Below the pieces are notes generated by a model. The model ran no database searches. It was not told where the DNA came from and saw only the letters and a program-made list of their open reading frames with translations. Below, in pieces: positions 16,195 through 24,597 of a stretch of DNA of 40,932 bases. How positions within the stretch are numbered: the stretch's first letter is position 1; the number at the start of each line of letters is the position of its first letter. Source of the stretch: Zoogloea sp. (lineage in GTDB: Bacteria; Pseudomonadota; Gammaproteobacteria; Burkholderiales; Rhodocyclaceae); NCBI GenBank assembly GCA_023150095.1, contig JAKLLO010000022.1, positions 1 to 40,932 of the forward strand, read 5' to 3'. The translations under genes and the position numbers were made by a program.

Positions 16195-16801
16195 TGACCA
16201 TGCCGTGGTACGGGGTGGACTGAGACAGTTTCTGGCGGATACCGACGACCTGGAGATCACGGCCGAGGCGGCGTCGGGGCATGAGGCGATTGCGTTGGCG
16301 GAGAAGGGCGACTGGAGCCTGGTGTTGCTCGACATTGCCCTGCCGGACGTCAACGGGCTGGAGGTGCTCAAGCAGATCAAGCGCCTGCGCCCGAGCCTCC
16401 CGGTGCTGATCTTCAGCATGTTCTCGGAGGACGAGTTCGCGATCCCATCCCTCGAGGCGGGCGCGTCGGGCTTCCTCAATAAGGACAGCCCGCCCAACCA
16501 GATCCTCACCGCGATCCGCACGGTGGTGGGCGGCGCCCGCTACCTGAGCCCGACGCTGGCCGAGAAGCTGCTGGCGGGGGTGGCGCCCGTCGGGCGCAAG
16601 CTCGCCCACGAGGCGCTGTCGCGCCGCGAGACCGAGGTGCTGCTGATGCTCAGCAAGGGCACCTCGCTCACCCGCATCGGCGAGATCCTGCACGTGAGCG
16701 TGAAGACGGTGAGCACCTATCGGGCGCGCATCATCGAGAAGCTCGGCGTCCAGTCGAACGCCGAACTCACCCGCTACGTGATCGAACACCGCCTCGGCTG
16801 A
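16172..16801 (+). CDS. NarL/FixJ-family response regulator
   Basis: This is a 209-residue protein. The receiver domain has the acidic pair DD near residue 8-9, phosphoacceptor Asp54 in LVLLDIALP, the switch Ser in IFSMFS and Lys in LNKDSPP. The C-terminal LuxR-type helix-turn-helix (about 148-205) includes LSRRETEVLLMLSKG and the recognition helix VKTVSTYRARI. It should be phosphorylated by the overlapping multi-PAS kinase and then bind DNA. The start used is ATG 16172; a TTG at 16169 adds one residue. The overlap of 23 nt with the kinase gene indicates coupling. The target genes are unknown; nitrate-type sensing cannot be claimed. Confidence 0.9.
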   Translation: MASVLIVDDHAVVRGGLRQFLADTDDLEITAEAASGHEAIALAEKGDWSLVLLDIALPDVNGLEVLKQIKRLRPSLPVLIFSMFSEDEFAIPSLEAGASGFLNKDSPPNQILTAIRTVVGGARYLSPTLAEKLLAGVAPVGRKLAHEALSRRETEVLLMLSKGTSLTRIGEILHVSVKTVSTYRARIIEKLGVQSNAELTRYVIEHRLG

Positions 16802-16818
16802 GCGCCGGGGCGCGGGGC

Positions 16819-18474
16819 TCAGGCGGCTTCGCGGGCGCGCTTGGCCTCGTTGAGCAGGAAGCGCTGGTAGTCGTCCAGGTCGCCGTCGAAGGGCTCGATG
16901 CCGCCACGGGTGACCAGCCAGAACTCGTCGCACACCGCGCGCAGCAGGGCGCGGTCGTGGCTCACCAGCATCACCGTGCCTTCGAACTCGTTGAGCGCCA
17001 CGCTCAGGGCTTCGCGGGTGGACAGATCCAGGTGGTTGGTCGGCTCATCGAGCAGCAGCAGGTTGGGGCGCTGCCAGACGATCATGCACAGCACCAGCCG
17101 GGCCTTCTCGCCGCCGCTCATGGTGCCCACCGGCTGCTTGACCATGTCGCCGCTGAAATTGAAGGTGCCCAGGAAGCTGCGCAGATCCTGCTCGCGGCCC
17201 GCCACCCAGCCGCTGCGGCCGGCGGCGATGGTGTCCTTGGCGAGGCGGATCATGTGCTCCATCGGGGTGTCGGCGGGGCGCAGCACGTCGAGCTCCTGCT
17301 GGGCGAAGTAGCCGATGTTGAGGCCCTTGCCTTCGGTGAGTTCGCCGCTGATGGGCGCCAGCGCCCGGGCGACGGTCTTCACCAGCGTGGATTTGCCCTG
17401 GCCGTTGGCGCCGAGGATGCCCAGCCGCTGGCCGGCATGCACCGAGCGGTTGATGTTGCGCACGATGGTCGTGGGCGGCGTGCCGGCGGGGGCGTCGTCG
17501 GGCGGCGGGTAGCCGACGCTCACGTCGGCCATCGCCAGCATGGGGTTGGGCAGGTTGGCGGGTTCCTGGAATTCGAAATTGAACTCGGCGTCGGCCAGCA
17601 CCGGGGCGATCTTCTCCATCCGCTCCAGCGCCTTGACCCGGCTCTGGGCCTGCTTGGCCTTGCTGGCCTTGGCCTTGAAGCGGTCGATGAACTTCTTGAG
17701 GTGGGCGATCTTGTCGGCCTGCTTGGCCACCGCCGCCTGCTGGAGCAGCATCTGCTCGGCGCGCATGTCTTCAAAGGTGCTGTAGTTGCCGCCGTAGCGC
17801 ACAAGCCGGGCGTTGTCGATGTGCAGCGTGACCGAGGTGATGGCGTCGAGGAATTCCCGGTCGTGGCTGATGACGATGAGGGTGCCGGCGTAGCGCTTGA
17901 GCCAGGCTTCCAGCCACACCAGCGCGTCCAGATCCAGGTGGTTGGTGGGTTCGTCGAGGAGCAGCAGATCCGACGGGCACATCAGTGCCCGGGCCAGCTG
18001 CAGGCGCATCCGCCAGCCGCCGGAGAAGCTGTTCACCGGCTGGGACAGCTCCGACACCTTGAAGCCGAGGCCGAGGATCAGGGCCTGGGCGCGGGCCTCC
18101 GCGTCGTGGGCGCCGGCGTCGTGGAGCTCCATGTAGGCGTGGGCCATGCGCATGCCGTCGTCGCTGGCTTCGGCCTCGGCAACTTCGCGCTGGGCGGCGA
18201 GCAGCACCGTGTCGCCCTCGATCACGAAGTCGGTGGCGCTCTGCTCGGTCTCGGGCATGTCCTGGGCCACCTGGGCCATGCGCCACTGGGTGGGGATCGA
18301 GTAGTCGCCGGCGTCTTCGTGGAGGCTGCCGTTGAGCAGGCCGAACAGGGACGATTTGCCGGCGCCGTTGCGCCCGACCAGACCGACCTTCTCGCCGGGG
18401 TTGAGGGTGACGGAGGCGCTGTCGAGGAGCACCTTGGCGCCGCGGCGCAAGGTGACGTTTTTGAGGGTGATCAT
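16819..18474 (-). CDS. ABC-F family ATPase (YheS-like translation factor)
   Basis: This is a 551-residue protein with two ABC domains and no membrane segment. The first has Walker A GRNGAGKSS (about 34-42) and LLLLDEPTNHLD. The second has GANGQGKST, SGGEKARL and LLLLDEPTNHLD. The linker between them (about 230-310) is Lys/Arg-rich helical (KKFIDRFKAKASKAKQAQSRVKALERMEKI), as in ABC-F P-site proteins. The N-terminus MITLKNVTLRRGAK is typical of the YheS/ABCF group. Members bind the ribosomal E-site and relieve stalled translation. The ATG at 18474 is used. It lies convergent to the response regulator, 17 nt away. The precise subfamily is by resemblance. Confidence 0.88.
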   Translation of the reverse strand: MITLKNVTLRRGAKVLLDSASVTLNPGEKVGLVGRNGAGKSSLFGLLNGSLHEDAGDYSIPTQWRMAQVAQDMPETEQSATDFVIEGDTVLLAAQREVAEAEASDDGMRMAHAYMELHDAGAHDAEARAQALILGLGFKVSELSQPVNSFSGGWRMRLQLARALMCPSDLLLLDEPTNHLDLDALVWLEAWLKRYAGTLIVISHDREFLDAITSVTLHIDNARLVRYGGNYSTFEDMRAEQMLLQQAAVAKQADKIAHLKKFIDRFKAKASKAKQAQSRVKALERMEKIAPVLADAEFNFEFQEPANLPNPMLAMADVSVGYPPPDDAPAGTPPTTIVRNINRSVHAGQRLGILGANGQGKSTLVKTVARALAPISGELTEGKGLNIGYFAQQELDVLRPADTPMEHMIRLAKDTIAAGRSGWVAGREQDLRSFLGTFNFSGDMVKQPVGTMSGGEKARLVLCMIVWQRPNLLLLDEPTNHLDLSTREALSVALNEFEGTVMLVSHDRALLRAVCDEFWLVTRGGIEPFDGDLDDYQRFLLNEAKRAREAA

Positions 18475-18586
18475 GGGGAAATGCCGCGTGGGGGTCGCGC
18501 ATGATAGCGACCGCAGCATGATCGGCCCATGACTATTTTGCCGGCTCCGTGATGTGGACTGGTGACACGGGCCGGGATCGGCGGGT

Positions 18587-18889
18587 TTAAAGCGGCGCGC
18601 GGTCGATGGCGGAAAGCTCGCCGTTCACGTCGAAGATCTTGCCATTCACCACCGGGATGCCGAAGCCCTTGAGGCGCGCGGTGTGCATCGTCAGGTAGGC
18701 CTCGGCGCTGGGGCGGTCGGCAAACAGGTAGATGCCGCCGGCTTCGCTGGTGGCGGCGTTTTCGGTCCAGATCTTCCAGATCAGGCCGGGCTCCTGGGCG
18801 ATGGAGGCGGCGAGGCCTTGCAGGGCGTCGGTCATCTCCGGGCCCCAGGGGCCGGAAAAGGGGAAATCGACTTGCAGCAGCACGGGCAT
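18587..18889 (-). CDS. YdhR-type putative monooxygenase family protein
   Basis: This is a 100-residue protein with one ferredoxin-like alpha/beta fold domain. It starts MPVLLQVDFPFSGPWGPEM and carries the W-K-I-W block (PGLIWKIWTENAATSEAGGIYLF) and a conserved central YLTMHTARLKGFGI, as in E. coli YdhR (about 101 residues). YdhR-like proteins are dimeric, of uncertain substrate, related to Dabb/monooxygenase folds. The upstream region shares the intergenic gap with the HicA-like gene on the other strand (125 nt). Family by resemblance; catalytic activity is unproven. Confidence 0.8.
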   Translation of the reverse strand: MPVLLQVDFPFSGPWGPEMTDALQGLAASIAQEPGLIWKIWTENAATSEAGGIYLFADRPSAEAYLTMHTARLKGFGIPVVNGKIFDVNGELSAIDRAPL

Positions 18890-19014
18890 GGTGACGTCTT
18901 TCTTTGTCGTGGATCAAAGGTGGTGCGAAGGCCGGGCGATCGCGCCTGCGGGCGGTATGCGGGCCGGGCTCACAGTGCAAGAATATTGCCAACGATCAAA
19001 GGGAGGAGCAAACC

Positions 19015-19290
19015 ATGAGCAACAAGCACCGTCACGTCCTTGAAGCGATCTTCCGCGAGCCGGTCAGCAGCAACATCCAGTGGCGCGAGGTCGAATCCCT
19101 GCTCAAGCACCTCGGGGCGGATGTGGAGCCCAGCCACGGGGCGCGCTTCCGCATCCTGCTCAACAAGCACGAGTTCTTCGTCCATCACCCCCATCACAGC
19201 AACGAGTTTGCCAAGCTGGAAGTGAAGCACTTGCGGGAATGTCTCGCGGCGGCGGGGGTGAGCCTGTCGGCCTACGACGAGGCGCACTGA
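19015..19290 (+). CDS. HicA-like (YcfA) family protein without a HicB partner
   Basis: This is a 91-residue protein, MSNKHRHVLEAIFREPVSSNIQWREVESLLKHLGA, matching HicA/YcfA-like N-termini of the 'AIF..PV..NIxWRxxExLLxxLGA' type. The GSHxxF-like segment here is SHGARFRILLNKHEFFVHHPHH, so the usual catalytic Gly-Ser-His pattern is not clearly present. Ribosome binding site GGGAGGAG precedes the ATG. No HicB-type antitoxin gene is adjacent on either strand. It may be a domesticated or solitary family member rather than a live toxin. Confidence 0.7.
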   Translation: MSNKHRHVLEAIFREPVSSNIQWREVESLLKHLGADVEPSHGARFRILLNKHEFFVHHPHHSNEFAKLEVKHLRECLAAAGVSLSAYDEAH

Positions 19291-19476
19291 GCGCGCACTG
19301 CGATTTTTCCCCGGATTCGCGCGGTTTCGCGCGGTCTTCCACGCTACGATCGACGGCCCCGATGTATCATCGCGGCCGTTCTGCCTGGCAGAAATGTTAA
19401 ATGATGGTCGTCGTGTCGGCCGCTCCGCCGGGGCGGTCATCGTCCGACGACAGCGTTGTGGAACGGGTGAAAGTCG

Positions 19477-20769
19477 ATGCGAACATTGAGGCCACTTGTC
19501 CGGGCCGTGACGCTGTTGCTGCTGGCGCTGGCCGGCACGCCTGCCCCGGCGCAGGAGGTGGCGGTCTCGGGTTTTGGCACGCTCGGCTACGCGGTGTCGA
19601 ACCAGCCGTTCAAGTATCAGCGTTACATCGACAACGGCGGCAGCTTCGAGCGGGACAGCCTGCTGGCCCTGCAGATCGATGCCTCGCTCACCTCGCGCAT
19701 CGGCGCGACCCTCCAGTTCAAGCTCGCCCCCGAAGCCGGCGACGACACCCGCTGGTCGCCAAAGCTCGCCTGGGGCTTCCTCTCGTGGCGGCCCGACGAT
19801 GACCTCCTGCTGCGCGCCGGCAAGCTGAGGATTCCGCTGTATCTCCACGCCGAGAACATGGATGTGGGCGCGTCCTTCGACTACGCGCGGCTGCCCGCCG
19901 AGGTCTATCTGATGACGCCGACGTCCGATTTCACCGGCGTGTCGGCAACCAAGTCGTGGGACATCGGCGAGGGCGAACTGAGCCTCGATGGCTACTGGGG
20001 CGATGCGCGCACCAAGTGGCGCCAGTACATCCGGGACGACGTGCCTGGCTTCCTGCGCTCGGGCACGTATTTCGACCAGGTTGACATCACGGCCCGAGGC
20101 CTTGCGCTCACCTATCGGGACGACGGCAACATCTTCCGCGCCGGGCTGCTCAAGTCATCGGTGCGGCGGAGCAATGGCGAGAACTGGCTTGACCGGCCCG
20201 AGCTGATCTCCGATCCGCTGATGCCGTCGGTGAGCTATTACTGGTTCCTGCCGGGGGCCGGCATTCCCGAGAGCCGCACGATCGAGCTGCTGATCGCCAA
20301 CGTGGGCCTCGATACCAGCATCGGCAAGCAGTTCCGGGTTGGGGCGGAGTACTTCATCCGCAAGTCGGGTGACGTGCAGCGGGGGCTGGATGGCTCCGGT
20401 GGCTATGTGTCCCTGCGTCGCCAGATGGGCGCCTGGACGCCCTACGTGTACTACGCCCAGCTCAAGTCGGATTCGTCGGGCCTGGAAAGCTACCGCACGA
20501 TCAACAGCCATACGGTGCCGTCCTACGTGCCCTTGAGCTCGGTGATCAACGCCTCCCAGCGGGCGGTGGCGGATTCCCAGTACGTGGCTGACCAGCAATC
20601 CTGGGCGATCGGCACGTCCTACGCCGTGACGCCCAAGTCGCGGGTGAAGGCGGAGTGGCTGCGCACGCGCGTGGGCGTGGTGAGCAACCTTGTCGACGCG
20701 CCGAGCGGAACGGACGTTAGAAATCAGAACATCGATGTTCTCTCCGTCTCGTACAGCTTCATTTTCTGA
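19477..20769 (+). CDS. Porin-like outer membrane beta-barrel protein
   Basis: This is a 430-residue exported protein with a signal peptide MRTLRPLVRAVTLLLLALAGTPAPAQ. It is rich in alternating aromatic/polar strands (AVSGFGTLGYAVSNQ, YVSLRRQMGAWTPYVYYAQ) and ends in the C-terminal aromatic SYSFIF, the typical barrel-assembly signal. Strand content suggests a 16- to 18-stranded general porin of the betaproteobacterial type. It lies 11 nt upstream of a PBP-like gene, so both are likely co-transcribed. The substrate is unknown; phosphate or other anion uptake would be an inference from its partner. Confidence 0.8.
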   Translation: MRTLRPLVRAVTLLLLALAGTPAPAQEVAVSGFGTLGYAVSNQPFKYQRYIDNGGSFERDSLLALQIDASLTSRIGATLQFKLAPEAGDDTRWSPKLAWGFLSWRPDDDLLLRAGKLRIPLYLHAENMDVGASFDYARLPAEVYLMTPTSDFTGVSATKSWDIGEGELSLDGYWGDARTKWRQYIRDDVPGFLRSGTYFDQVDITARGLALTYRDDGNIFRAGLLKSSVRRSNGENWLDRPELISDPLMPSVSYYWFLPGAGIPESRTIELLIANVGLDTSIGKQFRVGAEYFIRKSGDVQRGLDGSGGYVSLRRQMGAWTPYVYYAQLKSDSSGLESYRTINSHTVPSYVPLSSVINASQRAVADSQYVADQQSWAIGTSYAVTPKSRVKAEWLRTRVGVVSNLVDAPSGTDVRNQNIDVLSVSYSFIF

Positions 20770-20780
20770 GGATGACTCCG

Positions 20781-21200
20781 ATGAAAATGAACCGCTACCT
20801 CAAAACGCTGCTGTGCCTGCTGGGCATCGCTCCGGCGATCGTGCTGGCCGATACCGTGGTCATCATCGGTCATCGCCAGTTGCCGAAGCTCGACAACCAG
20901 ATCATCCGCAAGCTCTACACCGGCCGCGCCACCGAGGTGAACGGCTTGCCGGTGACGGTGGTCAATGCTCCGTCGGGCAGCCCGACCCGCGAGCACTTCA
21001 CGATGAGCTACCTCAATCAGCCGGACGAGAAATACGAAGCCTACTGGACGGTACGCCGCTTCATCGGCAAGGGGGTGCCGCCCCGGGAGCTCGATTCGTC
21101 CGAAGCCGTCATCGAGTTCGTGCAGAAGAACCAGGGCGCGATCGGCTACATCGAGGCCGCCGAACTCAAGCCCGGCCTGAACGTGCTGAGCCGTCAGTGA
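20781..21200 (+). CDS. PstS-like periplasmic ligand-binding domain protein
   Basis: This is a 139-residue exported protein. The signal MKMNRYLKTLLCLLGIAPAIVLA is followed by DTVVIIGH, then the pattern KLDNQIIRKLYTGRATEVNGLPVTVVN and a REHFTMSYLNQ stretch, as in small phosphate ABC transporter substrate-binding (PBP-like) proteins. It ends with GAIGYIEAAELKPGLNVL, again the family's tail. The ATG at 20781 has GAGGA at ideal spacing; an earlier ATG at 20772 does not. It is encoded right after a porin gene. A typical PstS is about twice as long, so this is the short single-domain form seen near porins or signalling proteins. Confidence 0.78.
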   Translation: MKMNRYLKTLLCLLGIAPAIVLADTVVIIGHRQLPKLDNQIIRKLYTGRATEVNGLPVTVVNAPSGSPTREHFTMSYLNQPDEKYEAYWTVRRFIGKGVPPRELDSSEAVIEFVQKNQGAIGYIEAAELKPGLNVLSRQ

Positions 21201-21244
21201 GTGCTGGCGCCCGTTGGGGCGTCGCGCGACGGTTCAAGGTGAAT

Positions 21245-21277
21245 ACGGCATCTGGCTGAACGTCGATGCCGTTTTTT
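21245..21277 (+). terminator. Intrinsic terminator after the porin/PBP operon
   Basis: The 8-bp stem ACGGCATC/GATGCCGT surrounds a 12-nt loop and runs into a T-run. It lies 45 nt after the PBP stop. It does not look bidirectional for arfB. Confidence 0.8.
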
Positions 21278-21304
21278 GTTGGCCAGCGACGTCGGTCGGG
21301 CGCT

Positions 21305-21706
21305 TCATTCGACGCGTCCACGATTGGCCTTCACGGCGCTGCGCCGGGCCTTGCCTTCCAGGCGCCGGGTCACCGAGCCGCGGGTCGGTTTGGTCGGGCG
21401 GCGGGGCTTGGCCACCACCGACACGCTGTCGATGAGTTCCTGCAGCCGCCGCAGGGCTTCGGCGCGGTTCTTCTCGAGGCTGCGGAATTCCTGGGCCTTG
21501 ATGACGACGATGCCGTCCTTGCTGATGCGCTGGTCGCCCAGCCGGAGCAGGCGCTCCCGCAGGTGCTCGGGCAGCGACGAGGCGGCGATGTCGAAGCGCA
21601 GATGCACCGCGCTCGACACCTTGTTCACGTTCTGCCCGCCGGCGCCCTGGGCGCGGATGGCGGTGAACTCGACTTCGTCTTCGGAGATGGGGTGGGCGGG
21701 GCGCAT
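21305..21706 (-). CDS. arfB: ArfB (YaeJ) alternative ribosome-rescue peptidyl-tRNA hydrolase
   Basis: This is a 133-residue protein. The catalytic motif GGQ is in [21 protein letters not shown] (residues about 20-40), as in release factors. The C-terminal tail is strongly basic ([32 protein letters not shown]), the part that enters the empty mRNA channel. ArfB hydrolyses peptidyl-tRNA on ribosomes stalled without a stop codon. The length is close to E. coli ArfB (140). The ATG at 21706 is favoured; an in-frame GTG at 21715 would add three residues. It lies 49 nt downstream of the small membrane protein gene on the same strand. Confidence 0.92.
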   Translation of the reverse strand: MRPAHPISEDEVEFTAIRAQGAGGQNVNKVSSAVHLRFDIAASSLPEHLRERLLRLGDQRISKDGIVVIKAQEFRSLEKNRAEALRRLQELIDSVSVVAKPRRPTKPTRGSVTRRLEGKARRSAVKANRGRVE

Positions 21707-21755
21707 GGGCGGCACTTTACCTCAAGGCCGCCGCATGCTTTTGCCCAAAGCCTGC

Positions 21756-22178
21756 TTACACCTGCACGATGCCCAGCGTGCGCAGCCCGATGAACAGCGC
21801 GGCGCCGATCAGCAGGTTCTTGAAGCTCACGTAGCAGATCATGTCCATCACCGTGGCGCGGCGATACAGATGGCCCCACCACGGGCCTTCCTTCACATAC
21901 GGTTTGGCGTCGAGGCGGACGATCACCTCGAAGACACTCCAGCCGAACCACCAGCCGATGATCGCGCCGGCTTCCAGGCGGCCCATGGCGGCCATCACCC
22001 AGGCGACGGTGGCGGCGAGCGCCAGCGCGAAGCCTGCGCCCTGGATGGCCTTGCGGGCCGGCTGGCCGCGGCCGGCCCAGGGCCACAGGTGATCCCACAT
22101 CTCGGCGGCGAGCCAGGCGATGCCGTGGGCTTCGCCGTAGGCGGGCTGGCGCAGTTCGTTGCGGTCGGCGATGGTCAT
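21756..22178 (-). CDS. Small membrane protein coupled to nosR
   Basis: This is a 140-residue protein. The N-terminal 45 residues are polar and Trp-rich (AWLAAEMWDHLWPWAGRG). About three hydrophobic segments follow (about 50-68, 75-90 and 112-135). No domain name comes to mind. The ATG overlaps the nosR stop by 4 nt (ATGA), showing tight translational coupling. I suspect it is a NosR-associated membrane component found in related denitrifiers, but I cannot confirm that. Its roles could include anchoring or electron-transfer assembly for NosR. The stop is 49 nt from arfB. Confidence 0.65.
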   Translation of the reverse strand: MTIADRNELRQPAYGEAHGIAWLAAEMWDHLWPWAGRGQPARKAIQGAGFALALAATVAWVMAAMGRLEAGAIIGWWFGWSVFEVIVRLDAKPYVKEGPWWGHLYRRATVMDMICYVSFKNLLIGAALFIGLRTLGIVQV

Positions 22179-24385
22179 GCTGCGGTTCCTTCCTTCTTCT
22201 TGTCGACCGGGGCGGGGTGGATGGGGATGAAATAGCCCTTGCCGTCGATGGGCGTGAGCGGCTGGCCGGCCTTGGTGCGGCGCTTGCGTTCCTGGGCGAG
22301 CGGCGGGCAGGCGTGATCGTCGTAGTAGAACACCATGCAATCCAGGCACAGCATGCACTCGCGCTGGTCGATGTTGCCCTTGGCGTCGATGGCCAGCGAG
22401 CCGCAGCCCTTGGCGCAGGCCTTGCAGCTGGTGCATTCGTCCTTACGCTTGAGGCCGAACCAGCGGAAGGTGGTGGGCATGGCGAGCGCAGCGCCCAGCG
22501 GGCACAGATACTTGCAGAACGGCCGCTCGACGAAGATCGCCAGGCCCAGCAGGCTGGCGGCAAACAGGCTGTAAGGCCAGCTGCGGTTGGTGATGCCGAC
22601 GAGGAAGGTGGTCTTGAAGGGCTCGATCTCGGCGAGCTTCTCGGCCAGCCCCATGCTGAAGAAAGACACCGCCAGCAGGCCGAAGAACACCACGTACTTC
22701 ACCCACTTGAGCTTGTCGTGGAGCGCCTGGGGCAGGTGGCGCTGGAAGCGCTTGAGGCCGACCGCCTGACCCACTTTGTAGAGCAGCTCCGACAGCGACC
22801 CGAACGGGCACAGCCAGCCGCAGAAGAAGCCGCGACCCCACACGAAGGTGGTGACGATGATGAAGATCCAGAACACGAAGATCAGCGGGTCGGACAGGAA
22901 CAGCTCCCACTTCCACTGGAACAGCAGCGAGTGGAACCAGGTGAGCACCTGGGTGATGGAGGGCTGGGCCATGGCGTAGAAGCCGACGAAGCCGATGGAC
23001 AGCACCCAGCCGGTGTACTTGAAGGCATTCACCGGCCACTTGTTCTTGTGGGTCGAGCGGCGCACCAGCTTGTCGCGGCTGGCGTAGGCGGCCGAGAGGG
23101 CGAGCAGGAAGACGATGAAGCCGGCGATCTCGACCTTGCGCTCCTTCCACACCTTGAGCCAGGTCGGATCAGGCTTGACCACCACCGGACGGCCGCCTTC
23201 CAGGTATTTGTCGGCGAGCCAGTATTCCTTGTCGAAGTTGGCGAAGGTCTTGGCGGCGGTTTCCTTGTCGATCTTGTTGCCGAGGAACACCAGCTTCCAC
23301 GGGAAGGCGCCGGAGAAGCTCTTGCCGCGGATGATGAAGATCGCCGATTCGTCGAAGGCAGGCGCACCAGCGGCGGAGACGCCCCACAGGTTGACGTAGT
23401 CCAGATCGCGGAAGGTGAAGCCGTCGCCGCCCTGGCGCACCTGCACGCGGTCGTAGATGCCGCCGCGCACGAAGCCGGAGCCCTTGAACGAATCCATGCC
23501 GCCCGTCTTGACGATGAAGATGGCGTGCTCGCCTTCCTTCAGGCGGCTCATCAGGCCGGCGTAGCCGGTCTTGCCGAGGATGGCTTCGCCGATGGTCGGC
23601 TGGTTGAGGTAGCCGAACCACAGATCCATGTAAGGCCGGCCGTCGCTCTTGAGACCGACCTCCTCGGGCTTAACGGTGAGACGCTGGACGCTGCCGTCTT
23701 CCACCAGCTGCGCCCAGCTCGGCGAGGCCGCGGCGGCGGGCGGGAACTTGGCCTGGGGCCGGATCACCGGCTTGAGTATGCCGACCTGCTTGGCCACCTC
23801 GCCGCCGGAGACCATCATCACCTGGTTCTGGGCGATCACGGTGACGGTGGCGCCGGTGATGGCGTCGAGGCCGATCAGGTTTTCCTCGGGGCGCGACTTG
23901 CCGATCTCGATGTTGTCGCCGACGAACTTGCCCAGGTACTGGTTGTTGAACTTGATGAGCGCCGATTCGGGGATGCCCAGCAGCAGGATGGGCTCGGAGT
24001 GCTTGAGGATCTTGACGCCGGCAAACTTGCCGGCGGTGTCCATGCCGATCAGGGTGACCACCGGCTTGCCGGAGTACGCCGGCGTGTCGGTGATGTCGGT
24101 GGACAGCATCACGTAGCCGATCAGCTTCTTCTGGCCGGCTTCGTCGGCGTAGGCCTCGACGAAGGGCGGCTGGCCCTTGCGTTCCGAGAAGCTGGTGGCG
24201 CCGGGCATCACGTCCTTGCACGGGGCGTAGTCGCACATCTTCGGCGAGGAGGTGAGCTCGGGCGGGAGCTTGACTTCATAGGTGTCGGCCAGGGCGCTGC
24301 CGGTGAGCGTCAGGGCTGCGAGGCCGGCGGTGATGCGGGCTGTGAAACGTGGGGCGAGGGTGCGCAGGGCGCGCAGGGAAATCAT
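22175..24385 (-). CDS. nosR: NosR, flavoprotein/iron-sulfur membrane protein for N2O reduction
   Basis: This is a 736-residue protein. A signal peptide (MISLRALRTLAPRFTARIT... SALA) opens it. A periplasmic FMN-binding domain follows with the flavin-attachment motif GATVT (about 180). The membrane core has several helices from about 415 and two CxxxCP motifs (CGWLCPFG, CKYLCPLG). The C-terminus has two 4Fe-4S clusters (CTSCKACAKGC and CMLCLDC). NosR supplies electrons to NosZ and is needed for nos expression in Pseudomonas. ATG 24385 is preferred; GGAG lies about 7 nt upstream, and the longer frame from a TTG at 24400 adds five residues. It follows nosZ after a terminator, so it likely has its own promoter (24445-24458). 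Confidence 0.95.
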   Translation of the reverse strand: MISLRALRTLAPRFTARITAGLAALTLTGSALADTYEVKLPPELTSSPKMCDYAPCKDVMPGATSFSERKGQPPFVEAYADEAGQKKLIGYVMLSTDITDTPAYSGKPVVTLIGMDTAGKFAGVKILKHSEPILLLGIPESALIKFNNQYLGKFVGDNIEIGKSRPEENLIGLDAITGATVTVIAQNQVMMVSGGEVAKQVGILKPVIRPQAKFPPAAAASPSWAQLVEDGSVQRLTVKPEEVGLKSDGRPYMDLWFGYLNQPTIGEAILGKTGYAGLMSRLKEGEHAIFIVKTGGMDSFKGSGFVRGGIYDRVQVRQGGDGFTFRDLDYVNLWGVSAAGAPAFDESAIFIIRGKSFSGAFPWKLVFLGNKIDKETAAKTFANFDKEYWLADKYLEGGRPVVVKPDPTWLKVWKERKVEIAGFIVFLLALSAAYASRDKLVRRSTHKNKWPVNAFKYTGWVLSIGFVGFYAMAQPSITQVLTWFHSLLFQWKWELFLSDPLIFVFWIFIIVTTFVWGRGFFCGWLCPFGSLSELLYKVGQAVGLKRFQRHLPQALHDKLKWVKYVVFFGLLAVSFFSMGLAEKLAEIEPFKTTFLVGITNRSWPYSLFAASLLGLAIFVERPFCKYLCPLGAALAMPTTFRWFGLKRKDECTSCKACAKGCGSLAIDAKGNIDQRECMLCLDCMVFYYDDHACPPLAQERKRRTKAGQPLTPIDGKGYFIPIHPAPVDKKKEGTAA

Positions 24386-24444
24386 CGGGTGACTCCACAA
24401 ATCAGTATGTGACCGGATTCTGATGATTGGGCCCGGGGGGCGCC

Positions 24445-24458
24445 TTAAGCTGAGTCAA
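24445..24458 (-). promoter_or_regulatory. FNR/DNR-like box before nosR
   Basis: On the minus strand this reads TTGAC-TCAG-CTTAA, 7 of 10 to TTGAT-N4-ATCAA. At -41.5 it would give a start near 24410 and a 25-nt leader. CAGAAT at 24422-24417 (4 of 6 to TATAAT) sits at the right place for a -10. No RegR-like palindrome is seen here. Confidence 0.45.
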
Positions 24459-24530
24459 TTCGCCGCAGCCGCGGCGGTGAGGGGCTATCGCGCGTCAGGC
24501 GCGGGGGCCGGTAGCCGGGGGATGGGAACG

Positions 24531-24557
24531 AAAAAAAGGGAGACGCGCGCGTCTCCC
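24531..24557 (-). terminator. Intrinsic terminator after nosZ
   Basis: The perfect palindrome GGGAGACGCG/CGCGTCTCCC (24538-24557) is followed on the minus strand by seven T (24537-24531). It begins about 40 nt after the nosZ stop and separates nosZ from nosR transcription. Confidence 0.9.
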
Positions 24558-24597
24558 CAAATTACTTCTCGATAAGGAATCGTTGCTTCGTCGCCGC

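Noticed and set aside
22217-24412. 731-codon plus-strand frame opposite nosR
   Set aside because: Antisense shadow of nosR with biased composition and no family resemblance.
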